From NCBI GenBank assembly GCA_016210245.1, contig JACQUR010000464.1, forward strand, positions 1 through 5,448: a DNA stretch of 5,448 bases. The letters run 5' to 3'. A model generated the notes under the pieces. It was given only the letters and a program-made list of their open reading frames with translations. It made no database searches and was not told where the DNA came from. The position numbers were made by a program, and so were the translations under genes. Below are positions 1-5,448 of the stretch, piece after piece. The stretch is from Chloroflexota bacterium (GTDB lineage: Bacteria > Chloroflexota > UBA6077 > JACQUR01). Position 1 is the first letter of the stretch; every line of letters begins with the position of its first letter.

Positions 1-303
1 ATCCTCGGCCGTGTTGACCATCGGCACCACCACCCCATAGGCGCCGGCGTCCAGCGCCCGCTTGATGGAGGCCGGGTCGTTCCAGGGCACGCGCACCAGC
101 GGCACGGTATCGGTGGTGCAGATGGCCTGGAGCAGCGACAGGGTGAGGGTGGCGTCGATGGCGGCGTGCTCCTGCTCGACGTTCAGCCAGTCGAAGCCCA
201 GGTGGGCGAGTTGCTCGGCCGCCAGGGGGCTGCCCAGGGTCAGCCAGGTGCCGACCGCCGGCTTCCCCTCCCGCAAGAGCTGCTTGACCCGGTTGGGACG
301 CAT
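1..303 (-). CDS. HpcH/HpaI family aldolase, N-terminal part (cut by window edge)
   Basis: Open reading frame of 101 codons starting with ATG at 303 and running off the left edge with no stop. The protein begins MRPNRVKQLLREGKPAVGTW and matches the PF03328 family: class II, metal-dependent aldolases that cleave or form 2-keto acids (HpaI acts on 4-hydroxy-2-oxoheptanedioate; relatives act on 2-keto-3-deoxy sugar acids). Seen directly: the NVEQEHA segment, with His46 where E. coli HpaI has its catalytic His45; VRVPWND, with Arg71 where HpaI has the substrate-binding Arg70; and GAYGVVVPMVNTAED, the next conserved strand. The metal-binding Glu and Asp lie beyond the window. It is cytoplasmic, with no signal peptide. 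The start is supported by a GGAG six bases upstream. It lies 40 bases after the VWA gene on the same strand, so co-transcription is possible, but no functional link is evident. The exact substrate cannot be told from this fragment. Confidence 0.9.
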   Translation of the reverse strand, partial: MRPNRVKQLLREGKPAVGTWLTLGSPLAAEQLAHLGFDWLNVEQEHAAIDATLTLSLLQAICTTDTVPLVRVPWNDPASIKRALDAGAYGVVVPMVNTAED

Positions 304-309
304 AGATGG

Positions 310-313
310 CTCC
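310..313 (-). promoter_or_regulatory. Ribosome-binding site of the aldolase gene
   Basis: On the minus strand GGAG is followed by six bases and then the ATG at 303. This is good Shine-Dalgarno spacing and fixes the aldolase start, which also agrees with the usual N-terminus of the family. Confidence 0.7.
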
Positions 314-316
314 AGA

Positions 317-337
317 GAATGCTGAATGTTGAATCAT
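317..337. repeat. Three imperfect 7-base tandem units in the intergenic gap
   Basis: On the plus strand three adjacent heptamers read GAATGCT, GAATGTT and GAATCAT. They lie in the 40-base gap between the VWA/GATase-like gene and the aldolase, in the only clearly AT-rich patch of the window. The units are imperfect and there are only three of them, so chance is a real alternative. The 7-base period matches the much clearer heptamer repeat at 2953-3016. Confidence 0.45.
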
Positions 338-343
338 CATTGA

Positions 344-2938
344 TCACCTGGCATTCTTCACGATCAGCAGCGAGGCCAGCGCCCGGGTGGGCGGCCAGGG
401 GAGGCGGCGGACGGCGATGTCGAGGGGCAGGAGCAGCAGGCCGAGCAGGAGCAGGCGCCACCACAGGGGCTCCCAGCGGAAGCCGACCGGGTTGAAGTCG
501 CGGGCAAAGGCTTCCTCCGGGCGCTGGATCACCCGCCCGCCGGTCTGGCTGGCCAGGCGGCGCAGCAGGCGCTCGTTGGCGCCGAAGCTGGCCAGCTCCT
601 CCGCCTCGCGCACGACGAAGCCGGTGGTTTCCTGGCGCGCCGCGCGTCCGTCGTCGGACTGGACCACGTCCACCTGGTACACCCCCGGGCTCTCGGCCAG
701 CACCTGGGCCTCGTAGCGCCCGGGCGCAGTCTGGCGCAGCGGCACCTGGGCCGTGCGCCCATCCGGCAGGGTGATGGTGGCGCGCGTGGCCGCCAGGTTG
801 GCGAACTGCCCGTCGCGCAGCGCCTCGGCGCGGAGCGTTACCCGCGCGTCGTCGCGGCTGACCTCCAGGCTCAGGTCGCGATTGGCCGGGCTGGGCATGG
901 CCCAGCGGACCGCCTGGTCCCAGAAGCGCTGGTTGTCCTTCCAGGCCAGCCACTCGCTCGTCCAGCGGGGACTCAGGTCGGACGTCCAGACCACCACCCG
1001 GCCCAGGCCGAAGTACCACTGAGCCAGCAGCGGCTCGCCGCTGTCGGTGGCCAGCACCACCTGAGCGGTGTCCTTGGGGATAGTGGCCACATAGCCGCCC
1101 AGGGGCGGCAGGTCGGCCGGGGCGATCGAGCGCAGGATCGGGCTGGTGCTGATGAGCTGGGGGCGGATGTGGCCCTCCACCAGGGCGGTGCGTTTGGCGA
1201 TGGCCGCCTCGCGGGTCATGATCTTTGGAATGTCGCGCACCCGCTCGGTGAAGTAGTAGCGGCCCTCACCCCAGCGAGCCAGCCGGCCCAGCAACTGCGT
1301 GTCCGCGTCGCTCCCGACGGCAATGGTGCTGACCCCGATGCCGGCCGTCCGGATCTGGCTGGCCAGCTCCTCGTACTTGGCCTCGAACCCCTGGCCGTCC
1401 GAGAGCAGCACGATGTGGCGCAGGTCGGCCCGCACGGTGCGTAGCGCCTCGTAGCCCCGCTGCAGGGCGGTGTAGATGTCGGTCCCGCCATCGGCCTCGA
1501 GGCGGGCGATCTGAGTCTGGATGCCCTGCAAGGCAGCCGGGTCGAGCGGCTGGAGCGGCACCACCCAGCGCGGGCGCACGTCGAAGGCCAGGATGCCCAG
1601 GAAGTCGCCCGGGCGCAGCGCCTCGGTGGCCAGGATAGCCGCCTCCTTGGCCATCTCGATCTTGGCCACCCCATCGCTCTTGAGTTCCATGCTGCCGGAG
1701 CGATCGATGATCAGCAGCAGCGCGATCCGCGCGCCCTCGCGCTTGGTGGGGATGCTGGCCCACACCGGCAGCGCCTGCTCCAGGGGCGTGCCGCCGTAGT
1801 TCCCCAGGGCGTAGCTGGTTGGCCCACCCACCACCACCAGCCCGTGGCCCCGGCTCTCCACGTAGGCGTTGATCACCTTGAGCTGATCCAGGCTGAAGCT
1901 GGTGGCCGAGACGTTGCCCAGGGCCATGGCGTCGTAGGGCTCCAGCCGGTCCAGGGAGGGCAGCCGGGCGGGGGCCATGACCTCCACGTCCATGCCCGAG
2001 GCGGCCAGTACCTCCCGCAGCGCCTGGGCCTCGCCCTGCCGCTCCTCCAGCAGCAGCACCCGCGGCCGGCCCTTGACCACCACGAACGACGCGGCGGTGT
2101 TGTTGCTGGCGATGGAGTCGACCCCGGGCTGGATGGTGGCGGCCACGCGGTGAAACCCCGGGCCGAGCGCGCGCTGGCTCAGGCTGAAGGTGTTGTGCCC
2201 GGGCTTCAACTCCACCAGGCGCTCGAACGCCGGCTCGCCGTCTACCTGGACCCGCAGCACGGCCGCGGTTTCCTCCGTGGACCCGACCGCGACGGTGGTG
2301 TCGATGGTCTCGCCCTCACGCACGTAGCCGGGCAACTCGACCCGCTCGACCAGCGCCTCGGGGCGGGGGGCGCCGTTGGGCACGGGCAGGACCAGGAGCT
2401 GGATCTGGCCCAGCAGGGGCAGCACCTGCTCCGCGTCGCCAGCCGTGGGCCAGCCGTCAGAGATGAGCACGATGCGCCGCGCGCCCTCACCTTGCAGGAG
2501 CGCCGCCGCCAGGCGGAGCGCCTTGGAGAGATCGGTGCCATCCACGTGGACCGTGGCCGGCAGCACCTCCGAGTCCTCCTTCGAGGGCGGCCGGATCACG
2601 TGGGCGTCGCGGGCGAAGGCAACCGCGCCGACCACGTCCTGCGGCCCGCGGGCCTTGAGCGCCTGCGCCAACCACTCGGCCACCTGGGCCTGCGCCTCCG
2701 GGGCGAGGCTCTCGGACACGTCGACGGCCAGGATGACCGACAGGTGATCGTCGGGCATGCGCAGCAGCGGCTGGGCCACCGCACCCACGAAGGCGGCCAG
2801 GAGCAGCAGGCGCACTCCCACGGCGCCGCGGCGCCGCCAGGGGGGCAACGCCCGCACGCGGCGGCGAGTAAACCACAGCAGCGCCACAGCCAGTGGCAGG
2901 AGGAGGAGCGCCCAGGGTTCCTGCAATGCGATCGGCAT
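344..2938 (-). CDS. Membrane-anchored double-VWA protein with glutamine-amidotransferase-like domain
   Basis: 864-residue protein, ATG at 2938, TGA at 344-346. Order: membrane helices at about 8-24 and 42-60 with an Arg-rich loop between them (so the ends point outward); VWA domain 1 (about 66-188) with metal-site residues D73-x-S75-x-S77, T135 and D161; a beta-rich region (about 195-288); a GATase1-like segment (about 292-396) with VVVGGPTSYALG; VWA domain 2 (about 403-570) with D412-x-S414-x-S416, T486 and D514; a return to the GATase-like module (about 590-680); an Ig-like region (about 685-778); a membrane helix at about 826-843. Both metal sites look complete. The protein has no cysteine, so the amidotransferase-like fold cannot use a Cys nucleophile. 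Such proteins are often named 'VWA domain-containing' or 'glutamine amidotransferase' and accompany BatA, DUF58 and MoxR genes. The bulk is predicted extracytoplasmic. The start was placed at 2938 because GGAGAG precedes it and earlier in-frame starts fall in the intergenic repeat. Confidence 0.88.
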   Translation of the reverse strand: MPIALQEPWALLLLPLAVALLWFTRRRVRALPPWRRRGAVGVRLLLLAAFVGAVAQPLLRMPDDHLSVILAVDVSESLAPEAQAQVAEWLAQALKARGPQDVVGAVAFARDAHVIRPPSKEDSEVLPATVHVDGTDLSKALRLAAALLQGEGARRIVLISDGWPTAGDAEQVLPLLGQIQLLVLPVPNGAPRPEALVERVELPGYVREGETIDTTVAVGSTEETAAVLRVQVDGEPAFERLVELKPGHNTFSLSQRALGPGFHRVAATIQPGVDSIASNNTAASFVVVKGRPRVLLLEERQGEAQALREVLAASGMDVEVMAPARLPSLDRLEPYDAMALGNVSATSFSLDQLKVINAYVESRGHGLVVVGGPTSYALGNYGGTPLEQALPVWASIPTKREGARIALLLIIDRSGSMELKSDGVAKIEMAKEAAILATEALRPGDFLGILAFDVRPRWVVPLQPLDPAALQGIQTQIARLEADGGTDIYTALQRGYEALRTVRADLRHIVLLSDGQGFEAKYEELASQIRTAGIGVSTIAVGSDADTQLLGRLARWGEGRYYFTERVRDIPKIMTREAAIAKRTALVEGHIRPQLISTSPILRSIAPADLPPLGGYVATIPKDTAQVVLATDSGEPLLAQWYFGLGRVVVWTSDLSPRWTSEWLAWKDNQRFWDQAVRWAMPSPANRDLSLEVSRDDARVTLRAEALRDGQFANLAATRATITLPDGRTAQVPLRQTAPGRYEAQVLAESPGVYQVDVVQSDDGRAARQETTGFVVREAEELASFGANERLLRRLASQTGGRVIQRPEEAFARDFNPVGFRWEPLWWRLLLLGLLLLPLDIAVRRLPWPPTRALASLLIVKNAR

Positions 2939-2940
2939 AG

Positions 2941-2946
2941 CTCTCC
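2941..2946 (-). promoter_or_regulatory. Ribosome-binding site that decides the start of the double-VWA gene
   Basis: The minus strand reads GGAGAG, two bases before the ATG at 2938 (GGAG with four-base spacing). It lies in the 14-base single-stranded stretch between the large hairpin and the start codon. It supports the start at 2938 over a GTG at 2998 inside the heptamer repeat, which would add 20 residues of repeat-encoded sequence before the membrane helix. Confidence 0.7.
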
Positions 2947-2952
2947 AACCAC

Positions 2953-3016
2953 AAGGGTGAAGGGTGAAGGGTGAAGGGCGAAGCGTATCGCCCTTCACCC
3001 TTCACCCTTCACCCTT
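2953..3016. repeat. Perfect 29-bp inverted repeat made of GGGTGAA heptamers (intergenic hairpin)
   Basis: Left arm 2953-2981 and right arm 2988-3016 are exact reverse complements, separated by the six bases AGCGTA. Each arm holds three exact heptamers (GGGTGAA on the plus strand at 2955-2975; TTCACCC at 2994-3014) and a loop-proximal variant with C in place of T, which is mirrored in both arms. The minus-strand transcript would form a 29-bp, GC-containing stem. The outer base at 3016 is the last base of the BatA-like gene's TGA stop, and the stem ends 14 bases before the next ATG. There is no U-run afterwards, so it does not look like a standard terminator. A role in mRNA processing or stability, in partial attenuation between the two genes, or as a repetitive palindromic element is possible. 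Confidence 0.95.
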
Positions 3017-4653
3017 CACAACCGTCGTGTGTACATCCACCACTCGGCGCCCAGCGCCAGCAGGCCGAGGGCGGCGATCCAGGGCCACAGCTCCTGCTCT
3101 GGCAGCGGCCCGCCCTTCAGGTCGCGCACGGCCGGGATGGGCTGGTGGGGGCGCGGGCGGATGTCGGTCTCCTCCTCCAGCCCGCCCTGGACCTCGTCCG
3201 TCCGCCCGGGGGTCAGCCAGTTGATGGTGTTGGCCATCAACACGGGGAAGGCCGCCAACTGGGGCAGGTTGGAGAGGTAGGGGTCAAAGGCGAAGACCAC
3301 CACCCGCTGCCCCTGCCAGGTGCCGTGGAGCAGCAGCGGCGCGCTCCGCTGCGGCTCGGGCTCGAAGTCGGCCGCGGCGCTGGCCCAGGGCGGGAGCTGG
3401 ACCACTACCCCGCGGCTGGCAGCCACCGGGCTCAAGTCCACCCCGCGCAGCAGCGGGTCGGCCGAGTCGAAGTCATGCACCCGCACCTGGCGCACTTCGC
3501 CCAGCGTCGCCAGCAGTCGACTGCTGGACGGGTTAACCACGAGCAGGTCGTTGGGCGGCAGCGGCTCGGGCACGAAGGCGTCCAGCAGCACCACCGTGTC
3601 GCGCGGCGGGACCAGGTAGGCGCCCGGGGCAACGCTCTGGATGGCCACGTCTGGCAGCGCACGCAAGACTCGCTCCCAGAGCCCCGGCGACTCGGAAACC
3701 ACCAGCACGCGCCGGGGATGGCTGGCCGGGGCCGCCAGTTCCACCCGGTCGTCGGCCACCTGGGCGTCGCCGGGCGCGAGCGCCACGACCAGCCTGCGGG
3801 TGCCCTCCGGCACGGGGAAGGCTGCTTCGGAGGTGCCGCCCCCTGCCAGCTTCACCGTGCGGCTGTGAATGACCAGGCCATCGGCCACCACCTGCAGGCG
3901 CACCTCCGCCTCCGCGGGCGCGGTGTTGGCCAGCCGGGCGAAGCCGGCGAGCGTCGTGCCGCCACGGGGCGGGCGGCGGATGCTGACCTCGCGGATAGCC
4001 CGGTTGTCCCCACTGGCGCCCACCTGGATGAACCGGGCCGCGGCGGGCAGGGCGTCGAGGTCGAGATCGAAGGCGCCGTCGGTAATGGCGACCACCTCCG
4101 TGCGCTGGCCTGGCTGGGCGGCGGCCAGCGAGCTGGCCAGGGCCAGGGCGGTGGCCATGTCGCCCGCTTCGTCCGACGGGTGGGCTTCCTGCAGGGCGGC
4201 GAGCAGGGCGCCGCGGCGGCGCTCGCTGGCCAGCAGTTGCGGGCGCGGGCCGGCCAGCACCAGCGAGACGAGGTCGTTCTGGCCCAGCCGGTCGATCAGG
4301 TCGTGGGCGATCTGCCGCGCTGCCTCGAAGCGGCTGGGCGGGACGTCGGCGGCCTGCATGCTGGCCGAGCCATCCAGCACCAGGGCCAGGTGGCGCGCCT
4401 CGGCGGTGGGCAGGCTGGGGCGCGCCAGGGCGAGCGTACACAGGGTGACGGCCAGCAACTGGAGCCAGAGCAGCACGTCCCAGATCGGCCGCCGCCAGGT
4501 GGCGTGGGCCTGGAAGTCGCGCGGCAGCCGCCGCCACAGGAGCACGCTGGAAACCCGCTGGCGCTGGTAGCGCGAGCGGATGAGGTGGAGCAACACCACC
4601 AGCGGCACCAGCAGCAGCAGCAGGAACAGCGCGTTCGGCTGAAGGAAGATCAC
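3016..4653 (-). CDS. BatA-like membrane protein with one VWA domain
   Basis: 545-residue protein with a GTG start at 4653. Its N-terminus (MIFLQPNALFLLLLLVPLVV) is the typical start of the BatA/aerotolerance-regulator N-terminal family (PF07584 type): a membrane helix at about 5-24, a basic loop, and a second helix at about 58-77. The VWA domain (about 88-215) has D94-G-S96-A-S98 and a terminal D192, but the position of the usual metal-site Thr is Gly164 (AGDMATAL instead of a GGTD-like motif), so metal binding may be altered. A beta-rich region (about 220-310) and a degenerate GATase-like module (about 314-480, ending RVVVFAFDPYL...INWL) follow, then a helix at about 523-540 and a short basic tail. 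The single cysteine (C72) is in helix 2, consistent with an outward-facing bulk. The GTG overlaps the DUF58 stop as GTGA, and no strong Shine-Dalgarno is seen, so translational coupling is likely. Function by family: part of a MoxR-linked envelope or stress system; not proven here. Confidence 0.88.
   Translation of the reverse strand: MIFLQPNALFLLLLLVPLVVLLHLIRSRYQRQRVSSVLLWRRLPRDFQAHATWRRPIWDVLLWLQLLAVTLCTLALARPSLPTAEARHLALVLDGSASMQAADVPPSRFEAARQIAHDLIDRLGQNDLVSLVLAGPRPQLLASERRRGALLAALQEAHPSDEAGDMATALALASSLAAAQPGQRTEVVAITDGAFDLDLDALPAAARFIQVGASGDNRAIREVSIRRPPRGGTTLAGFARLANTAPAEAEVRLQVVADGLVIHSRTVKLAGGGTSEAAFPVPEGTRRLVVALAPGDAQVADDRVELAAPASHPRRVLVVSESPGLWERVLRALPDVAIQSVAPGAYLVPPRDTVVLLDAFVPEPLPPNDLLVVNPSSSRLLATLGEVRQVRVHDFDSADPLLRGVDLSPVAASRGVVVQLPPWASAAADFEPEPQRSAPLLLHGTWQGQRVVVFAFDPYLSNLPQLAAFPVLMANTINWLTPGRTDEVQGGLEEETDIRPRPHQPIPAVRDLKGGPLPEQELWPWIAALGLLALGAEWWMYTRRL
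3510..3527. repeat. 18-bp perfect palindrome inside the BatA-like gene
   Basis: CCAGCAGTCGACTGCTGG is identical to its reverse complement, with no central spacer, and lies within the coding sequence around residues 376-382 (SSSRLLA). Flanking bases do not extend it. Such a palindrome is uncommon by chance in a window of this size but not impossible in GC-rich coding DNA rich in CAG/CTG codons, so no function is assigned. Confidence 0.6.
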
Positions 4654-5448
4654 CGCAGCAACCCCGCGCGCCGAAAGTCGGCCAGCAGCGTTTGCTCGAT
4701 GGGCCGGTCGGTGCGCACCTGGTGGTAGCCGAGGCCGCGGGAGCGGCAGCAGGCACGGATCTCCTCCTGCCAGCTCGCCAGCTCGAGCTGGTAGCGGCGC
4801 AGCGCCTCCGCGCCCAGGCTCACCTCCACCGGCGCGCCGGTCTCCACGTCCACCAGTTGCAGGTCGCCCGCGTAGCCGGGCTCCAGCTCGTCGGGGGCGA
4901 GCAGGTGGATCACCGCCACCCGCAGCCCGGCGTGGAGCAGGCGGTCCAGGCCGGGCTCGTACCCGCTCGGGCTGAGCAGGTCGCTCACCAGGATCGCCAC
5001 GTCGGTGGGGTGGCGGCGGTCGACGTATCCGCGCAGGGCCGCATTCAGGTCGGTCTGCCCGGCCACGGGCAAGCGCTGGAGGAAGCGGAAGAGCTGGCTC
5101 GTCTGGGCCTTACCGCGGAACAGCGGGGAGCGGGCGGCAACGGTGGCGCCGAGGGCGCCCACGCGGACGGCGTCCAGGCGGCACAGGGCCATGTAGCCCA
5201 GCCCGGCGCACACCTGGCGGGCGTAGTCGAGCTTCGACGGCTCACCCCAGGCCATAGAGCGGCTGACGTCCAGGAGCAGGTGGATGGTCACGTCCTCGCG
5301 CGCCTCGGGGATCTTGACCAGCAGGTTGTCCAGGCGCGCGTAGGCGTTCCAGTCGATGCGGCGGAAGTCGTCGCCCGGGGTGTACGGGCGGTAGTCGGCG
5401 AACTCGAGCGACGAGGCCAGGCGCCGGCCGCGGTGCTCGCCCACCAGC
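4650..5448 (-). CDS. DUF58 family protein (cut at its N-terminus by window edge)
   Basis: At least 266 codons, ending at TGA 4650-4652. A GTG at 5444 is the first start-like codon, but the frame stays open to the edge (Leu precedes the Val), and DUF58 proteins normally have further residues before the GEHRGRR segment, so the true start is probably outside. Counting from that GTG, the DUF58 signature YRPYTPGDDFRRIDWNAYAR is at 18-37, followed by a VWA-type fold with a complete metal site: D59-V-S61-R-S63, T131 and D155. No membrane helix or signal peptide is visible, and four cysteines are present, fitting a cytoplasmic location, unlike the two membrane proteins downstream. DUF58 proteins are usually encoded beside MoxR AAA+ ATPases and BatA-like genes and are thought to act with them. 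The stop overlaps the next gene's GTG start (GTGA at 4650-4653), indicating an operon. The biochemical role of the family is not established. Confidence 0.92.
   Translation of the reverse strand, partial: LVGEHRGRRLASSLEFADYRPYTPGDDFRRIDWNAYARLDNLLVKIPEAREDVTIHLLLDVSRSMAWGEPSKLDYARQVCAGLGYMALCRLDAVRVGALGATVAARSPLFRGKAQTSQLFRFLQRLPVAGQTDLNAALRGYVDRRHPTDVAILVSDLLSPSGYEPGLDRLLHAGLRVAVIHLLAPDELEPGYAGDLQLVDVETGAPVEVSLGAEALRRYQLELASWQEEIRACCRSRGLGYHQVRTDRPIEQTLLADFRRAGLLR

Noticed and set aside
304..343. Promoter for the aldolase in the AT-rich gap
   Set aside because: No pair of -35 and -10 boxes with proper spacing could be made out; AT-richness alone is not enough.
316..357. Possible terminator hairpin (AGAATGC at 316-322 with GCATTCT at 351-357)
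   Set aside because: Only seven pairs around a 28-base loop, no T-run, and one arm lies in the coding end of the VWA gene. Too weak to call.
1844..2974. 376-codon open frame on the plus strand opposite the double-VWA gene
   Set aside because: Low-complexity His/Gln/Gly-rich translation with no family resemblance; an antisense shadow of a clear VWA coding region.
2953..3016. Intrinsic (Rho-independent) terminator reading of the large hairpin
   Set aside because: No run of T follows the stem on the minus strand; a GTGGTTGGAG sequence with the next gene's ribosome-binding site follows instead. The stem is also longer than usual terminators.
2953..3016. CRISPR array
   Set aside because: The direct repeats are 7 bases with no unique spacers, so this is a tandem and inverted repeat and not a CRISPR.
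4609..4623. Run of five CAG triplets (CTG on the coding strand)
   Set aside because: It encodes leucines 11-15 of the first membrane helix of the BatA-like protein; ordinary codon preference explains it.
2971..4728. Long open frame (585 codons) on the plus strand opposite the BatA-like and DUF58 genes
   Set aside because: It is rich in Gln, His, Gly and Arg with no recognisable domain, starts inside the heptamer repeat, and lies opposite two well-supported genes. This is the usual antisense shadow in GC-rich DNA.
3533..4756. 407-codon minus-strand frame overlapping the BatA-like gene
   Set aside because: Translation is dominated by Ala, Pro, Arg and Gly and is out of frame with the clear BatA-like protein; a frame-shifted shadow.

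Overview
The window is very GC-rich by eye and almost fully coding, and every supported gene lies on the minus strand. Reading from high to low coordinates, the transcriptional order is: a DUF58-family protein cut by the right edge (4650-5448), a BatA-like membrane protein with a von Willebrand factor A (VWA) domain (3016-4653), a larger membrane protein with two VWA domains around a class-I-glutamine-amidotransferase-like fold (344-2938), and the N-terminal third of an HpcH/HpaI-family aldolase cut by the left edge (1-303). Composition, the DUF58/BatA/VWA-GATase gene order and the aldolase sequence suggest a Chloroflexota-like bacterium. That assignment is inference and no marker gene is present.

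The first three genes look like one operon of the MoxR-associated ('Bat'-like) type. DUF58 and BatA-like overlap through a shared GTGA. The third gene follows after 77 bases. Together they carry four VWA domains: one cytoplasmic (DUF58) and three predicted to face outward, anchored by two N-terminal and one C-terminal membrane helices. The two membrane proteins appear to be distant paralogues, and the larger one has an extra VWA domain placed within the GATase-like region. Families of this kind usually have a MoxR AAA+ ATPase just upstream. It would lie beyond position 5448 and is not visible here. The function is probably cell-envelope or protein-complex assembly or stress tolerance, but the sequence does not show a substrate. 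The aldolase is probably an unrelated metabolic gene downstream, with its own ribosome-binding site.

The most unusual DNA feature fills most of the gap between genes two and three. It is a perfect 29-bp inverted repeat with a 6-base loop, built from a 7-base unit (GGGTGAA) repeated in each arm. It begins on the last base of one stop codon and ends 14 bases before the next start. Each arm also fits a four-tract G-quadruplex pattern, one on each strand. A second, weaker 7-base tandem repeat sits in the only other intergenic gap (304-343). No tRNA, rRNA, insertion sequence, CRISPR array or convincing intrinsic terminator was found.
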